This document shows positions 26,176-33,028 of a stretch of 39,589 bases of DNA, piece after piece (position 1 is the first letter of the stretch; the number at the start of each line of letters is the position of its first letter). The stretch covers positions 1 through 39,589 of the IMG/VR virus record IMGVR_UViG_3300010885_008156; one strand, written 5' to 3'. Source of the stretch: a virus. Both the position numbers and the translations under genes were made by a program. The notes below the pieces were generated by a model that worked only from the letters and a program-made list of their open reading frames with translations, made no database searches and was not told the origin of the DNA.

Positions 26176-27217
26176 AATCGTGAAGGCTGGCATGACCAGC
26201 GACAAGATTGAGTTGATCGGACGCACCATCGCGAAGGGCTGCTCGCCCGACGAGTTGGCGCTCTTCATCGCCATCTGCGACCGCACCGGGCTGGACCCGT
26301 TCGCTCGTCAGATCTACGCCATTCCGCGCTGGGACAACAAGGCGAAGCGCAATGTGATGCAGCCACAGGTCTCCATCGACGGCGCTCGGCTGGTAGCCCA
26401 GCGGTCGCAAGGCTACTGCGGTCAGGATGGACCGTACTGGTGCGGCGATGACGGCGTGTGGAAAGATGTGTGGCTGTCTTCCAAGCCGCCAGCAGCAGCC
26501 AAGATCGGCGTGATGCGGACCGGGTTCACGCAGCCGCTGTACGCAGTCGCTCTATTCAGCGAGTACGCGCAGCGCTTTGATGACGGCAACCTGTCCGGGC
26601 TGTGGAAGAAAATGCCTGTGAATATGATTGCGAAGTGTGCTGAAATGCTCGCTCTTCGCAAGGCTTTCCCGGCGGAGTTGTCCGGTCTGTACAGCGCCGA
26701 GGAAATGTCACAGGCTGATCCGGTTGTGCAGGAAGCGCCCGTGGTTTCTTCGGAGTTCGCTCCGCTGAAGCGCTTGCAGGCACACACCGCTGCGCCTATG
26801 ATTGAAGCGCCATCCACTCCGGTCGCGGTTGCTGCCGTGACCATTCCGTCCCCCGGAAGGGGCGGGAGCGTCGCTAACGCTGATGCTCCTGCCCTCCCGG
26901 CGGGGGAGGCCAAGGAACAAGTCGATCCCGGCTACGAGGTCTTCGTCATCACGGAGATCGAGTACGCGACCTCGCGTGGAACGAACTCGCAGGAGTTCGT
27001 CCGCGTCACGGCGCACGATGGATCGAAGTACTGCTGCTGGGACAGCAACCTGTTCGCTCGCATCGACGAGTGCCTGAACATGGAGGTCAAGGCTGTGGTG
27101 CAGTTCCCGCCGCCGTCCACCGCCGCCCGTGGCGCGAAGCCGAAGATCGTGGAGATCATCGGATCTAAGGAACCCGTGAAGCGCGAGGAGGTGGACGATG
27201 CGGCCATCCCGTTCTGA
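26165..27217 (+). CDS. bet: Bet/RecT-family single-strand annealing protein with OB-like domain and SSB-like tail
   Basis: A 350-residue protein. Residues 15-182 match the lambda Bet family: DELALFIAICDRTGLDPFAR, QVSIDGARLVAQRSQGY, DVWLSSKPPAAAKIGV, and MIAKCAEMLALRKAFP. A linker rich in Pro/Ala (183-255) leads to a beta-rich domain (256-335, YEVFVITEIEYAT ... KIVEIIG) that looks like an OB fold, and the protein ends EEVDDAAIPF, close to the acidic DDDIPF tip of bacterial SSB. Bet proteins anneal complementary strands. The tail would let this one contact host SSB partners. Lambda Bet is 261 residues, so about 90 residues are extra. Confidence 0.85.
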   Translation: MKSEIVKAGMTSDKIELIGRTIAKGCSPDELALFIAICDRTGLDPFARQIYAIPRWDNKAKRNVMQPQVSIDGARLVAQRSQGYCGQDGPYWCGDDGVWKDVWLSSKPPAAAKIGVMRTGFTQPLYAVALFSEYAQRFDDGNLSGLWKKMPVNMIAKCAEMLALRKAFPAELSGLYSAEEMSQADPVVQEAPVVSSEFAPLKRLQAHTAAPMIEAPSTPVAVAAVTIPSPGRGGSVANADAPALPAGEAKEQVDPGYEVFVITEIEYATSRGTNSQEFVRVTAHDGSKYCCWDSNLFARIDECLNMEVKAVVQFPPPSTAARGAKPKIVEIIGSKEPVKREEVDDAAIPF

Positions 27218-27590
27218 TCACATGAGCATCTATGGGGGCGGCGCAAGCCGCCCCCATACTGGCGCACATCAGATCGCTCGACGATCCGATCCTTCTACGT
27301 CGCACGCTGCTGCCTCTGAAATCGCGCCGAAACTGGGGAAGATCCAGCAGCAGTTGCTGCTGGCGTTTCATTCCCAAGCGGCTCGCAACGGCCTGACTCC
27401 GGACGAAGCAGAGGATGTTGCTGGTTTGCATCCGGGTGCGCGTCGTAGGATCAGCGAACTGCATGAGGCTGGGTTGATTGAACCGACGGGAGAGGTTCGC
27501 CGTGGTCGTTCCGGAAAGGCCCAGCGCGTGTTCGTTCTTGCCAGTCCATCGCATCCTGACACCCTGTTCCCGATGGGGGTGAGCCGATGA
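27198..27590 (+). CDS. Winged-helix-like DNA-binding protein
   Basis: A 130-residue protein. The ATG at 27198 has AGGAGGT five bases upstream, the best ribosome-binding site in the window, and lies inside the end of the annealase gene. Residues 30-120 (DPSTSHAAASEIAP, a helical part, then ARRRISELHEAGLIEPTGEVR and a strand pair GKAQRVFVL) look like a winged helix in which ARRRISELHEAG is the recognition helix. Such proteins are common beside phage replication genes. The first 25 residues are encoded over the hairpin 27231-27258 and appear unstructured. Confidence 0.65.
   Translation: MRPSRSDHMSIYGGGASRPHTGAHQIARRSDPSTSHAAASEIAPKLGKIQQQLLLAFHSQAARNGLTPDEAEDVAGLHPGARRRISELHEAGLIEPTGEVRRGRSGKAQRVFVLASPSHPDTLFPMGVSR
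27231..27258 (+). terminator. 12-bp stem, GCAA tetraloop hairpin inside a coding region
   Basis: TATGGGGGCGGC pairs perfectly with GCCGCCCCCATA around a GCAA (GNRA) loop at 27243-27246. It lies 14 bases after the annealase stop but inside the 5' part of the winged-helix gene. It may stabilise the 3' end of the annealase message or partly stop transcription. Confidence 0.65.
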
Positions 27591-27919
27591 TCGAATGCGC
27601 TCTGACTGTTTCGCACATCCGAAACAACGAGGCTGTCTATGCAGGGGATGCGCTGTTCTCGACCGATGACAATGACCAGTCATCGCTCGCGACGGTCGTG
27701 ATGGAGTGCCTGTCCATGACCATCCTTGGCATGGAGGCGCACGCCACCCGCGATGACTACAAGCGGATCGACCAGAAGGGTATCGATGTGACCATCGCGA
27801 ACGGGGAGAAGACAGCGCGGTTCTGTCTTCGCCACAATCGCGGATCGAATCCGGTTGACGCTGCCGATGCGTTGATGGACTGGCTGCACGGCGACATCGT
27901 GAAGGGAGTCATCGAATGA
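27587..27919 (+). CDS. Hypothetical protein
   Basis: A 110-residue acidic protein, start overlapping the winged-helix stop and end overlapping the next start by four bases each (ATGA), so it is translationally coupled on both sides. It has a mixed alpha/beta profile with no recognisable motif and no membrane segment. The C-terminal part (DAADALMDWLHGDIV) is an amphipathic helix. It belongs to the replication operon by position. Confidence 0.6.
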   Translation: MIECALTVSHIRNNEAVYAGDALFSTDDNDQSSLATVVMECLSMTILGMEAHATRDDYKRIDQKGIDVTIANGEKTARFCLRHNRGSNPVDAADALMDWLHGDIVKGVIE

Positions 27920-28413
27920 GTCTCCCGTGGTTTCCGTTGTACGCAAACGACCTGTCGCTCTCGACGGCAACGATGACGGCATCGTGCCTCGGCTCGTACA
28001 TCCGGCTGCTCTGCTATGCGTGGAGCGCCGGGGGCATCCCGAACGACTACGAGATCTGCTCTCGCATCGCCGTCGGCATGACCCCCACCGAGTGGAACGA
28101 GATCCGGTCGAGGCTGGAACTGGTGGCAGATCCTGATAGCGCTGTCGAGAAGTTGGTCCACCCGCGCATGGAGCGGGAGCGCGAGCGGACCGAGACGATC
28201 CGACAGTCTCGTCGAGAGGCTGCGGCACGCACAAACGCAGCACGTTGGGGTGCTGACCGAGTCGGTGACCGATCCGGTGACCGAGTCGCCGAGCGGTCGT
28301 ATCCACATTCACAGTCACATACACAAGAACAGGACCGAGTCGCTGACCGATTCGGTAAGCGAAAGCATGACGCAGCAGCGCAACTCAAGCGCATTCAGGA
28401 GGACGGCAAGTGA
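27916..28413 (+). CDS. YdaU/DUF1376-family replication-associated protein
   Basis: A 165-residue protein. The N-terminal MSLPWFPLYANDLSLSTATM, then GSYIRLLCYAWSAGGIPND and RMERERERTETIRQSRREAA, follow the DUF1376 pattern (W-F-P-x-Y...D, G-Y-L-L-L...W...G-P-L-P). Family members sit at the place of lambda O in many phages and are thought to act in replication initiation. The C-terminal 50 residues are Arg/Asp-rich low complexity encoded by tandem 12-bp repeats, comparable to the origin inside lambda O. It ends in QEDGK. Confidence 0.75.
   Translation: MSLPWFPLYANDLSLSTATMTASCLGSYIRLLCYAWSAGGIPNDYEICSRIAVGMTPTEWNEIRSRLELVADPDSAVEKLVHPRMERERERTETIRQSRREAAARTNAARWGADRVGDRSGDRVAERSYPHSQSHTQEQDRVADRFGKRKHDAAAQLKRIQEDGK
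28253..28354 (+). repeat. Five 12-bp iteron-like direct repeats (possible replication origin)
   Basis: Three tandem units at 28253-28264 (CTGACCGAGTCG), 28265-28276 (GTGACCGATCCG) and 28277-28288 (GTGACCGAGTCG) and two at 28331-28342 (AGGACCGAGTCG) and 28343-28354 (CTGACCGATTCG). The 42 bases between hold a relatively A-rich, CA-rich stretch. All lie in the 3' part of the DUF1376 gene. Evenly spaced direct repeats in an initiator-like gene are the classical form of a phage origin. Confidence 0.6.
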
Positions 28414-28415
28414 GC
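28397..28415 (+). repeat. 19-base repeat, first copy
   Basis: AGGAGGACGGCAAGTGAGC occurs here and again, identical, at 28588-28606. Each copy encodes the end of one gene (EDGK-stop), its ribosome-binding site and the overlapping GTG start of the next gene. It looks like a recombination linker at gene borders. Confidence 0.85.
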
Positions 28416-28604
28416 AAGAAGAAGCGCAAGACCAAGATCACGAAGACTCAGCGAATCGAACAGCAAATCAAGTTGCTGTACAGGACAATGAAGGAGTATT
28501 GGGACATGGAACACAAACTGATCGCAACTGGTGATCAGATGTTCCACCGCATCTACCAACTTGAACAGATCATGCGTGGCGAGTACGAGGAGGACGGCAA
28601 GTGA
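28410..28604 (+). CDS. Small basic helical protein
   Basis: A 64-residue protein starting with GTG at 28410 inside the preceding stop (GTGA) after AGGAGGACGGCAA. The first 15 residues are Lys-rich (SKKKRKTKITKTQRIEQQI) and the rest is one long amphipathic helix, so nucleic-acid contact or a coiled coil is plausible. No family is recognised. Both gene ends lie in the 19-base repeat pair. Confidence 0.6.
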   Translation: MSKKKRKTKITKTQRIEQQIKLLYRTMKEYWDMEHKLIATGDQMFHRIYQLEQIMRGEYEEDGK

Positions 28605-28606
28605 GC
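28588..28606 (+). repeat. 19-base repeat, second copy
   Basis: Identical to 28397-28415. It holds the end of the 64-residue gene and the GTG start of the next. Confidence 0.85.
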
Positions 28607-28966
28607 GACTTCGACCCCATCCCCCGGCTTCAGCACATCGCCGCAACCCTTGACGACGGAGGACACTTCGACGCCCCCGCCACCGCAGCGCACTACATCA
28701 ACTGTGCGATCAAGGAGATCGAACGGCTGCGGCGGGAGTCTGGCGAGGCACGGCGGGAAATCGGCGATTCGCTTCAAACGCTGATTCACTTTCGGCAGGA
28801 GCGGGACGCGCTCCGCGCCGAGCGCGACGAGGCAGTCAGGGAATGCAACAGGCTGGCACAGCGAAACACCATGCTGGTGAACGAACTGTCCGAGCGCGGT
28901 CGCGTCTTTACTCCGGAACAGTTGAAGGCTGCAATCGTGAAGGCACTTTATGAGGGAGAAGGATGA
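28601..28966 (+). CDS. Coiled-coil protein, function unknown
   Basis: A 121-residue protein. GTG at 28601 overlaps the previous stop (GTGA) with AGGAGG upstream. Residues 35-100 form a long heptad-like helix (KEIERLRRESGEARREIG, then RDALRAERDEAVRECNRLA), so it is probably a dimeric coiled coil. A short terminal helix follows (PEQLKAAIVKALYEG). It overlaps the next gene by four bases. No catalytic residues are suggested. Confidence 0.6.
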   Translation: MSDFDPIPRLQHIAATLDDGGHFDAPATAAHYINCAIKEIERLRRESGEARREIGDSLQTLIHFRQERDALRAERDEAVRECNRLAQRNTMLVNELSERGRVFTPEQLKAAIVKALYEGEG

Positions 28967-29211
28967 ACGACGAACAGGACGTTGTGCTGCTGGCCGAGGG
29001 ATTCCACCGTGGATTCCTCGGCCTCACGCAGGAGTGGAATGGGCGCACGCGCTCGGTCTATGACTACGAGCGCTGCGTTCGCATCCTGACCAAGCGTGAC
29101 AAGATGACCGAAGAGGAAGCGCGGGAGTTCATGGACTTCAACGTGGTTGGCTCGTATGTCGGAGAGGCAACCCCGTTGTTCGTGAGACGCATGACCATCA
29201 AACAGATGTAG
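28963..29211 (+). CDS. Small conserved-looking phage protein
   Basis: An 82-residue acidic protein starting in an ATGA overlap. The sequence has a pattern seen in small phage early proteins: YDYERCVRILTKRDKMTEEE followed by AREFMDFNVVGSYVGE and TPLFV. It appears to be a compact helical domain. No function is known to me. It is the last gene before a fresh ribosome-binding site at 29220. Confidence 0.6.
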   Translation: MNDEQDVVLLAEGFHRGFLGLTQEWNGRTRSVYDYERCVRILTKRDKMTEEEAREFMDFNVVGSYVGEATPLFVRRMTIKQM

Positions 29212-29229
29212 GAAGATTGGGAGAGACAA

Positions 29230-29694
29230 TTGGACAAGCCGACATATCTACAAACGTGGTCGCTGATCACAAGCCTGTGGCCTGACTGGTGTCCGAACGA
29301 TGCGACGGCGCGACTGTGCGCCGAGCGCTGGGGGGATATCCATCAGGACAAGTTGCAGGAGGCTGCGAAACTCCACAAGATGGAAGCCAGCGGCCAGTAC
29401 AAGGAGCCGAAGGTTCATCGCATCATGGAGATCTACGCGCAGCGAACGTCGCAGGCGTGGAACGTGAGCGATCCAGTCAAGCAGGAGTGGAAGGGCGTTG
29501 GCCCGACCACATCGGAGTACGCCGAGTGGGACCGCTGGGCAGAGGATGTTCTGTCCAACGTGACCGACGAGGAACTTGAACAGGCCAATCAGATCTACGC
29601 CGCGTCATCCACCCGAGTGCTGGCGTGCGCCGTGGACTACGTCCGCAAGCGCAAGGCTGGCATCCGCATTCCAATGGGGAGGGATATCAGATGA
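29230..29694 (+). CDS. Hypothetical protein, possible helicase-loader position
   Basis: A 154-residue protein. TTG at 29230 is used as start because ATTGGGAGAGACAA, the ribosome-binding sequence of other early genes, precedes it. It is helical with several Trp (LITSLWPDWCPND, then CAERWGDIHQDKLQEA), a layout reminiscent of small phage proteins that bind helicase (W...W...L...A...P). The location downstream of the DUF1376 gene parallels the O-P gene order of lambda, so a helicase-loading role is possible but not shown. It overlaps the next gene by four bases. Confidence 0.6.
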   Translation: MDKPTYLQTWSLITSLWPDWCPNDATARLCAERWGDIHQDKLQEAAKLHKMEASGQYKEPKVHRIMEIYAQRTSQAWNVSDPVKQEWKGVGPTTSEYAEWDRWAEDVLSNVTDEELEQANQIYAASSTRVLACAVDYVRKRKAGIRIPMGRDIR

Positions 29695-30002
29695 AGATCT
29701 ACGAGACATCGTTCATCCACAAGATGGACATGACTCCGAGGGAGCGCGTGCAGCACGCAGAGAATGAACTTGCTCGCGCCATCGAGCGCGAGAGGATCCG
29801 TGCGTGTGCTGCCGCCTCGATGGATGACATGATCAGGGAGATGGTGTTCTCGCTCCGTCAGATGTTGCCGATGACATCGCTCGGTCTGCCAGCGAAGAAG
29901 AGATTGACAGGGATCATCCTGCGTGCAGAGAAGGACCGACTTCATATCGCGGACGGAGGTGAGTATGCCTGTCGATTCAAGTTCGATACCGAGGACGATT
30001 GA
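29691..30002 (+). CDS. Hypothetical helical protein
   Basis: A 103-residue protein. Start at 29691 in an ATGA overlap with the previous gene. Residues 15-75 are charged helices (RERVQHAENELARAIERERI). The C-terminus has a short strand-rich part (RLHIADGGEYACRFKFDTED) that could be a zinc-free beta hairpin. It overlaps the resolvase start by 38 bases. No known family. Confidence 0.55.
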   Translation: MKIYETSFIHKMDMTPRERVQHAENELARAIERERIRACAAASMDDMIREMVFSLRQMLPMTSLGLPAKKRLTGIILRAEKDRLHIADGGEYACRFKFDTEDD

Positions 30003-30345
30003 ACTACCGCTGCCAAAGGTTCAGGGGTCCAACGCACGCAGCCATTGGACGGTGCGCTCGCGGACCGCGAAGTCGGATCGATACGTCGCTTTCGGAATCG
30101 CCGGAGGCCGACTTCTTCGGAAGCCTATGGAGTCTGCCCATGTGTTCATCGACTGGCATTGCCTGACCAAGCGGCTGATCGATTGCGACAATGCGCTATC
30201 CCGGTGTAAGTCGTACCTCGATGGGCTGACCGACGCTGGCTGGTGGGTGGATGACCGGGCAATCCGGGTGGTGACCATCGCCGTCCACCCAGCAGCGCCG
30301 GATCGCAAGGGCATCGTGAGGATCCGGGCGACCCCCGTGGAATGA
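29965..30345 (+). CDS. rusA: RusA-like Holliday junction resolvase
   Basis: A 126-residue protein, the typical RusA length. Start ATG at 29965 follows GGAGGTGAGT. It has the family pattern: ELPLPKVQGSNARSHW near the N-terminus, the DxDN motif at 73-76 (IDCDN), KSYLDGLTDAGWWVDD at 82-97. In E. coli RusA the catalytic residues are three Asp and one Lys. Here Asp73, Asp75 and Asp96/97 fit, but the Lys is at 82 where the usual spacing would put it nearer 79. It would resolve branched DNA before packaging. Confidence 0.82.
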   Translation: MPVDSSSIPRTIELPLPKVQGSNARSHWTVRSRTAKSDRYVAFGIAGGRLLRKPMESAHVFIDWHCLTKRLIDCDNALSRCKSYLDGLTDAGWWVDDRAIRVVTIAVHPAAPDRKGIVRIRATPVE

Positions 30346-30376
30346 CAAGCCCCGCGCCAATGGCGCGGGGCTTGTC
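30344..30376. terminator. 15-bp hairpin between convergent operons
   Basis: GACAAGCCCCGCGCC and GGCGCGGGGCTTGTC pair perfectly around a three-base loop. The RusA stop lies in the left arm and the leftward gene ends at 30391 on the other side. It can act on both strands. No T-tract is seen. Confidence 0.75.
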
Positions 30377-30390
30377 GTTGACCGGGCTGG

Positions 30391-30705
30391 TCAGTACGGC
30401 CACGGCGTGACCGGGGGCGTGACGGGCCACACATCCGGTTGCCAGCGCCGGGGCTTGCCGTCGCAGCCGGGGTACTTCGGCTGGGGCTGCAAGCCCCACG
30501 GGTTCACCGGGTTCAGCCCGGGGAGACGGTCGAAGCCGTAGCCGTTCCAGCCACCGCCGGGGAGCGGGAGCGCGTAGCCGTCGCGCCACGCCCACGCGCC
30601 GCCGGGGAGCGGCTGGACCCAGTTGTCGCCCGTGTACCAGCCACCACCGGGCAGCGGCACGACGAAGTCAGAGGCGAGGATCGAGAGCAGGATCAGAGTG
30701 TGCAT
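30391..30705 (-). CDS. Exported protein with three 15-residue PLPGGGW repeats
   Basis: A 104-residue protein. A hydrophobic start (MHTLILLSILAS) looks like a short signal peptide. Three repeats, PLPGGGW at 17-23, PLPGGAW at 32-38 and PLPGGGW at 47-53, are exactly 15 residues apart. The C-terminal part is Pro/Trp-rich. Such sequence resembles cell-surface or wall-binding repeats, but I recognise no family. AGGAG before the ATG supports translation. It follows the DUF932 terminator, so it is expressed by read-through or from an unseen promoter. Confidence 0.55.
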   Translation of the reverse strand: MHTLILLSILASDFVVPLPGGGWYTGDNWVQPLPGGAWAWRDGYALPLPGGGWNGYGFDRLPGLNPVNPWGLQPQPKYPGCDGKPRRWQPDVWPVTPPVTPWPY

Positions 30706-30748
30706 CGGAATCTCCTAGCGTTGTGAGAAGTGAAGTGAGGAAACGAAA

Positions 30749-30773
30749 GCCCCCCGGCGACGGGCCGGGGGGC
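30749..30773 (-). terminator. Rho-independent terminator after the DUF932 gene
   Basis: On the minus strand GCCCCCCGGC and GCCGGGGGGC form a 10-bp stem with a 5-base loop, followed by TTTCGTTTCC. It lies 21 bases after the stop of the DUF932 gene and in front of the 104-residue gene. Confidence 0.75.
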
Positions 30774-30793
30774 GGGGTTAGGCAGGGGTCAGG

Positions 30794-31810
30794 TCACGCG
30801 ACCAGTTCCGCCGCCGCGTCGAGCGCGGTGGAGACATCGTCGGCCACCGTGCCGTCCCATGCGGCGTAGGTGCGGACCGCCGCTTCCTTGGTGCGGACGC
30901 TCTCCTCGGCGCGAGCGTGCTGGATCCAGTTGGTGATGGCGTTCGCTGCCACCCACAGGTTGGTCCCGTAGTCGCGCTTCTCGGTGTCGAACACCCGGGC
31001 GGCGTGCGCCAGTCCGGCCACCGCACGCTCGCGGCGGCGCTCCTCCCAGCCGTTCTTGGGCTGGGTCGGAACAGGCCCGTCGATGCGCTGAATGACATCC
31101 AACCACAGGGACTGGACCTCCGCGACGCTGACCGGGGTACGCGCCATCTTGCGTGCGACCTCCGCGCCCTTCTCGATGGTGTTGTCCCAGTTCTTGATGC
31201 ACCGGGCCAGTTCCTCGACACGGGTGTTGAGGTTCAGCGTGTGCCGGAAGGACATGGCGTTCCGGCGAGCGCCGAGCGCGAGGTGGAACGTGTTGCTGCA
31301 CACGACCCGGATGCCCGTGGGGATGGCCTTCAGCGCCAGCGAGCCGTCGTGGCCGTTGGCGATGAACAGGTACGGGATGGTCTCGTCGCCGGGAGCGCCG
31401 AACTCCACCGACTTCCCACGGAGGAGCATCCACACGCGGCGACCGCCCCGGATGGATCCCGCCGTCTCGACTTCGGCGTTGCCGTCAGCCGTCGAGCGCA
31501 GCGCGTAGGCCAGTTCGGCCAACTGCTGGTTCTGAAACGGAACGTAGTCCGGGCCGACCACGCCGAGGACCGACTTGTCATCGGAGCGCACCAGCACCTT
31601 CGCGGTGTCGGTCGAGATCCGGTACTCGCCCTGCTCGCCGGGGTTGAAGATGCCCGTGATGGTGTCCGACTCCTCGACCGTCCACTCCAGCCCCGCCACC
31701 TTGAGCGCGGCGAACGGGTTCATCGCGCCCTTGACCACGGTCCCCAGCCCGTGCCATGCGCTGGTGTCGGCGAGAGCGAGTCCGTCATTCTGCTTCAGTT
31801 CGTGTGCCAT
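30794..31810 (-). CDS. DUF932 family protein (phage/plasmid-like, TIGR03299 type)
   Basis: A 338-residue protein. The pattern matches the DUF932 family: TSAWHGLGTVV near the start, VLGVVGPDYVPFQNQQLAE at about 80-99, RVWMLLRGKS, IPTGIRVVCSNTFHLAL near 170, then a helical C-terminal half. The start at 31810 is chosen because TTGGGAGACAGACAC precedes it. The longer frame upstream would be Arg-rich noise. It has its own promoter (31878-31886) and terminator (30749-30773), so it is a separate unit. The biochemical role of the family is unknown. It is widespread in plasmids and phages. Confidence 0.8.
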   Translation of the reverse strand: MAHELKQNDGLALADTSAWHGLGTVVKGAMNPFAALKVAGLEWTVEESDTITGIFNPGEQGEYRISTDTAKVLVRSDDKSVLGVVGPDYVPFQNQQLAELAYALRSTADGNAEVETAGSIRGGRRVWMLLRGKSVEFGAPGDETIPYLFIANGHDGSLALKAIPTGIRVVCSNTFHLALGARRNAMSFRHTLNLNTRVEELARCIKNWDNTIEKGAEVARKMARTPVSVAEVQSLWLDVIQRIDGPVPTQPKNGWEERRRERAVAGLAHAARVFDTEKRDYGTNLWVAANAITNWIQHARAEESVRTKEAAVRTYAAWDGTVADDVSTALDAAAELVA

Positions 31811-31877
31811 GTGTCTGTCTCCCAATCTTGAGCGCCTCGCGACGCGCACCACGCGGTGCGTGTGTTGAGGTGCAGGA

Positions 31878-31886
31878 ACTATAGCA
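31878..31886 (-). promoter_or_regulatory. Extended -10 promoter for DUF932 gene
   Basis: The minus strand reads TGCTATAGT, an extended -10 (TGN plus TATAGT, five of six consensus bases). No good -35 is present, which is usual for extended -10 promoters. Transcription would start near 31871, about 60 bases before the start codon at 31810. Confidence 0.55.
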
Positions 31887-31952
31887 CAAAGTCAGACAGC
31901 GCGGAATCAATTCGGCGGCTTCTTCGGAAGTTTGTGTTCCCGGGAATGGAAA

Positions 31953-31976
31953 GCCCCGCCGGGGTCGGCAGGGCTG
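31953..31976 (-). terminator. Terminator of the leftward small-gene operon
   Basis: On the minus strand AGCCCTGCCG and CGGCGGGGCT form a 10-bp stem (one GU pair) with loop ACCC, followed by TTTCC. It lies 27 bases downstream of the stop at 32003. Confidence 0.65.
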
Positions 31977-32002
31977 GGGGAGCGATCCAAAGTTTCGCAG
32001 TC

Positions 32003-32215
32003 TTATCTGCGTTCCAAGACCAGCGTCAGGCGGGTGTCCAGTTCGCCCTGCTCGGGCGCGGTCAGCATCCGCAGGACCGTCGCCCGGTGGATCTTGGCGC
32101 GGATGCTGGAGGCCCGGAGGCTGGCCGTGCGCTGGTCGAGCGCGGCGGCAAACAGGTCGGTCTCCAGCGAGCCGATCTGCCCGTGGAGGGCATCGTAGGT
32201 GGGGTTCCGGCGCAT
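32003..32215 (-). CDS. Small helical protein, last of the leftward operon
   Basis: A 70-residue protein (72 if the ATG at 32221 is used). The start at 32215 shares one base with the stop of the upstream gene (TGATG) and AGGGGGA stands six bases ahead. Charged helices, e.g. GSLETDLFAAALDQRTASLR, then RAKIHRATVLRMLT. No family recognised. A terminator follows. Confidence 0.6.
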   Translation of the reverse strand: MRRNPTYDALHGQIGSLETDLFAAALDQRTASLRASSIRAKIHRATVLRMLTAPEQGELDTRLTLVLERR

Positions 32216-32664
32216 CACCATTCCCCCTGCCAGCGCTCGCCGTGGCGGTCCTCCCAGCACGCGATCCCGTACTGGCGGTCGGACCACGCCGCGCAGTCGG
32301 CGGCGCTCCTGCCGTCTCGGGTTCCGTACTCCTCGGAGACGGTCTCCAGCGCCGCGTCCAGCGCCTCGGCTCGACGCAGGATCCGCGCCAGCCGCAGCCC
32401 GAATGCGCCGCCCATGATCAGAGCGCGGAACTGGAGCCACTCCAAGCCCCAGCAAGCCTTGCCGACGTACTCCAACGTGTAGACGAAGCCTCCGCAGCGG
32501 GTGTCCCGGTGCATGGCCCGGTGCGCGGCGTAAACGTCGCGAGAGATCAAACGGTGGAGTTCGGCGAAGGCGCGGTCCAGCAGGCGCTGCTGGGCGCGAG
32601 TCGCGTAGCGCTCGATGCGGTCGAGGCGTGCGAATGAGGTCGTGCGCGTGATTGTGATGTTCAT
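32215..32664 (-). CDS. Hypothetical protein
   Basis: A 149-residue, Arg-rich helical protein with four Cys. CACAGGAGAGACACC before the ATG at 32664 is the cassette-type ribosome-binding site. Residues 15-60 are helix (RIERYATRAQQRLLDRAFAE), then AYVYTLEY-like beta segment with Gly and Cys. The end (DRHGERWQGEW) is Trp-rich. No motif of known function. Confidence 0.6.
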   Translation of the reverse strand: MNITITRTTSFARLDRIERYATRAQQRLLDRAFAELHRLISRDVYAAHRAMHRDTRCGGFVYTLEYVGKACWGLEWLQFRALIMGGAFGLRLARILRRAEALDAALETVSEEYGTRDGRSAADCAAWSDRQYGIACWEDRHGERWQGEW

Positions 32665-32687
32665 GGTGTCTCTCCTGTGGTGTGGTG

Positions 32688-32999
32688 TTAGGCGTTGGTG
32701 TCTTCGGGGCGCTTCGCGGTGTCGAACGTGCTGACGAGCAGCACAATCATTCCGCCGACGTTGCCGTCGCGGCCACCGATGGGCTGGTAGTACGCGCCGT
32801 GCCTGTCCAGCCCAGTTCGCTGCATGAATGCATGGAGGTTGGCAAGCGTTCGCCGTGCGCGTCCTTCCCCGTCACCCTTGCCGGATCTTCCGTAGTAGTG
32901 CAATTCAAATGCGCCAAGGTGGTAGATGACCTTGTCGGGCTTCGCGCCCATTCGTCCAATGATGTGCTGCATCGTGGTCTCTTCGGTGGCGGTCTTCAT
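32688..32999 (-). CDS. Hypothetical protein
   Basis: A 103-residue protein. The start at 32999 (MKTATEETT) is set by ACAGGAGACACCACC. The centre holds KVIYHLGAFELHYYGR and a basic stretch RARRTLANLHAF, which suggests a small alpha/beta fold. The C-terminus TAKRPEDTNA resembles the C-terminus of the next upstream product (TVKRPEDGKTA) and the starts are alike (MKT), so ends of these genes seem shared. Function unknown. Confidence 0.6.
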   Translation of the reverse strand: MKTATEETTMQHIIGRMGAKPDKVIYHLGAFELHYYGRSGKGDGEGRARRTLANLHAFMQRTGLDRHGAYYQPIGGRDGNVGGMIVLLVSTFDTAKRPEDTNA

Positions 33000-33028
33000 G
33001 GTGGTGTCTCCTGTGGTGTGGTGTGGTG

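Noticed and set aside
24013-26286. 757-codon open frame on the minus strand
   Set aside because: It is opposite the end of the polyvalent gene, the early promoter and the exonuclease, all with clear motifs. It has no recognisable domain or ribosome-binding site. Codon bias of the real genes explains it.
30917-31831. 304-codon plus-strand frame opposite the DUF932 gene
   Set aside because: The DUF932 pattern and its promoter and terminator are on the minus strand.
31938-31947. TTCCCGGGAA palindrome near the DUF932 promoter
   Set aside because: Ten bases in a GC-rich genome, not placed at a promoter core; not enough to call an operator.
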